Source: Dwaynesavagella gallinarum (lineage in GTDB: Bacteria; Bacillota; Clostridia; Clostridiales; Clostridiaceae). From it: DNA of 23,432 bases. Positions 23,416-23,432 of the stretch are shown piece after piece (the first letter of the stretch is position 1; each line of letters begins with the position of its first letter). Position numbers and translations under genes: made by a program. The stretch covers positions 1 through 23,432 of the forward strand of contig DWVN01000099.1 in the NCBI GenBank assembly GCA_019120235.1. Reading direction: 5' to 3'. The notes below the pieces were generated by a model, which was not told the origin of the DNA, made no database searches, and was given only the letters and a program-made list of their open reading frames with translations.

Positions 23416-23432
23416 TGTAAATATTTTTCATT

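Noticed and set aside
1..23432. Search for tRNA or rRNA genes, CRISPR arrays, insertion sequences, riboswitches and a replication origin
   Set aside because: No GTTCGA-type T-loop with cloverleaf arms, no regularly spaced direct repeats, no transposase frame with terminal inverted repeats, no GC-rich conserved leader structure and no DnaA-box cluster were seen by eye.

Overview
The window is very AT-rich DNA (well under one third G+C by eye). It has strong GGAGG-type ribosome binding sites, AGA-dominated arginine codons, short intergenic gaps and genes packed into operons. Gene content (Rex, a SpoVB-type flippase, the NtpFIKECGABD-type V-ATPase, a DUF5685 protein) points to an anaerobic, spore-forming member of the Clostridia, close to Clostridiaceae. 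A reduced host-associated relative such as a segmented filamentous bacterium would also fit, but that is only a guess. No rRNA, tRNA, CRISPR array, phage or insertion sequence was recognised.

Layout. Positions 1-905 hold the start of a secreted coiled-coil protein on the minus strand, cut by the window edge. Positions 976-2483 hold rex followed by an OGG1-type 8-oxoguanine DNA glycosylase. Positions 2602-3646 hold two overlapping paralogous genes for small membrane-anchored proteins that look like degenerate Mrr/restriction-endonuclease-fold domains. Positions 3735-6899 form a minus-strand run of signal peptidase I, mannose-1-phosphate guanylyltransferase, a DUF4214-like protein and ribulose-phosphate 3-epimerase, closed by a perfect 16-bp terminator hairpin. 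Positions 7018-15571 are a complete nine-gene V-type ATPase operon (transcribed order F/H, I, K, E, C, G/F, A, B, D) ending in its own terminator. The rotor-ring subunit keeps all the Na+-liganding residues known from Enterococcus hirae, so the machine is predicted to pump Na+.

Positions 15818-16522 encode a PC-PLC/alpha-toxin-like zinc protein without a signal peptide. After a 382-bp divergent intergenic region, 16905-18419 (plus) is a SpoVB-type flippase. It converges on a second, YtgP/MurJ-like flippase (18438-20066, minus), and the two share one bidirectional terminator. Upstream of that second flippase, in the same operon, are an RluA-family pseudouridine synthase and an M20-family amidohydrolase. 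A terminator separates these from a 54-residue four-cysteine protein at 22394-22558, found by direct reading. Divergent from it, a DUF5685 gene (22666-23415) appears to lose its usual C-terminus, possibly through a frameshift.

Themes: ion-motive energy (V-ATPase), redox sensing (Rex), envelope building and secretion (GDP-mannose supply, signal peptidase, two lipid-linked-precursor flippases), and several poorly characterised small proteins. No spectacular new multi-gene system is visible. The least explained items are the tandem Mrr-like membrane pair, the four-cysteine microprotein and the cytosolic PLC-like protein.
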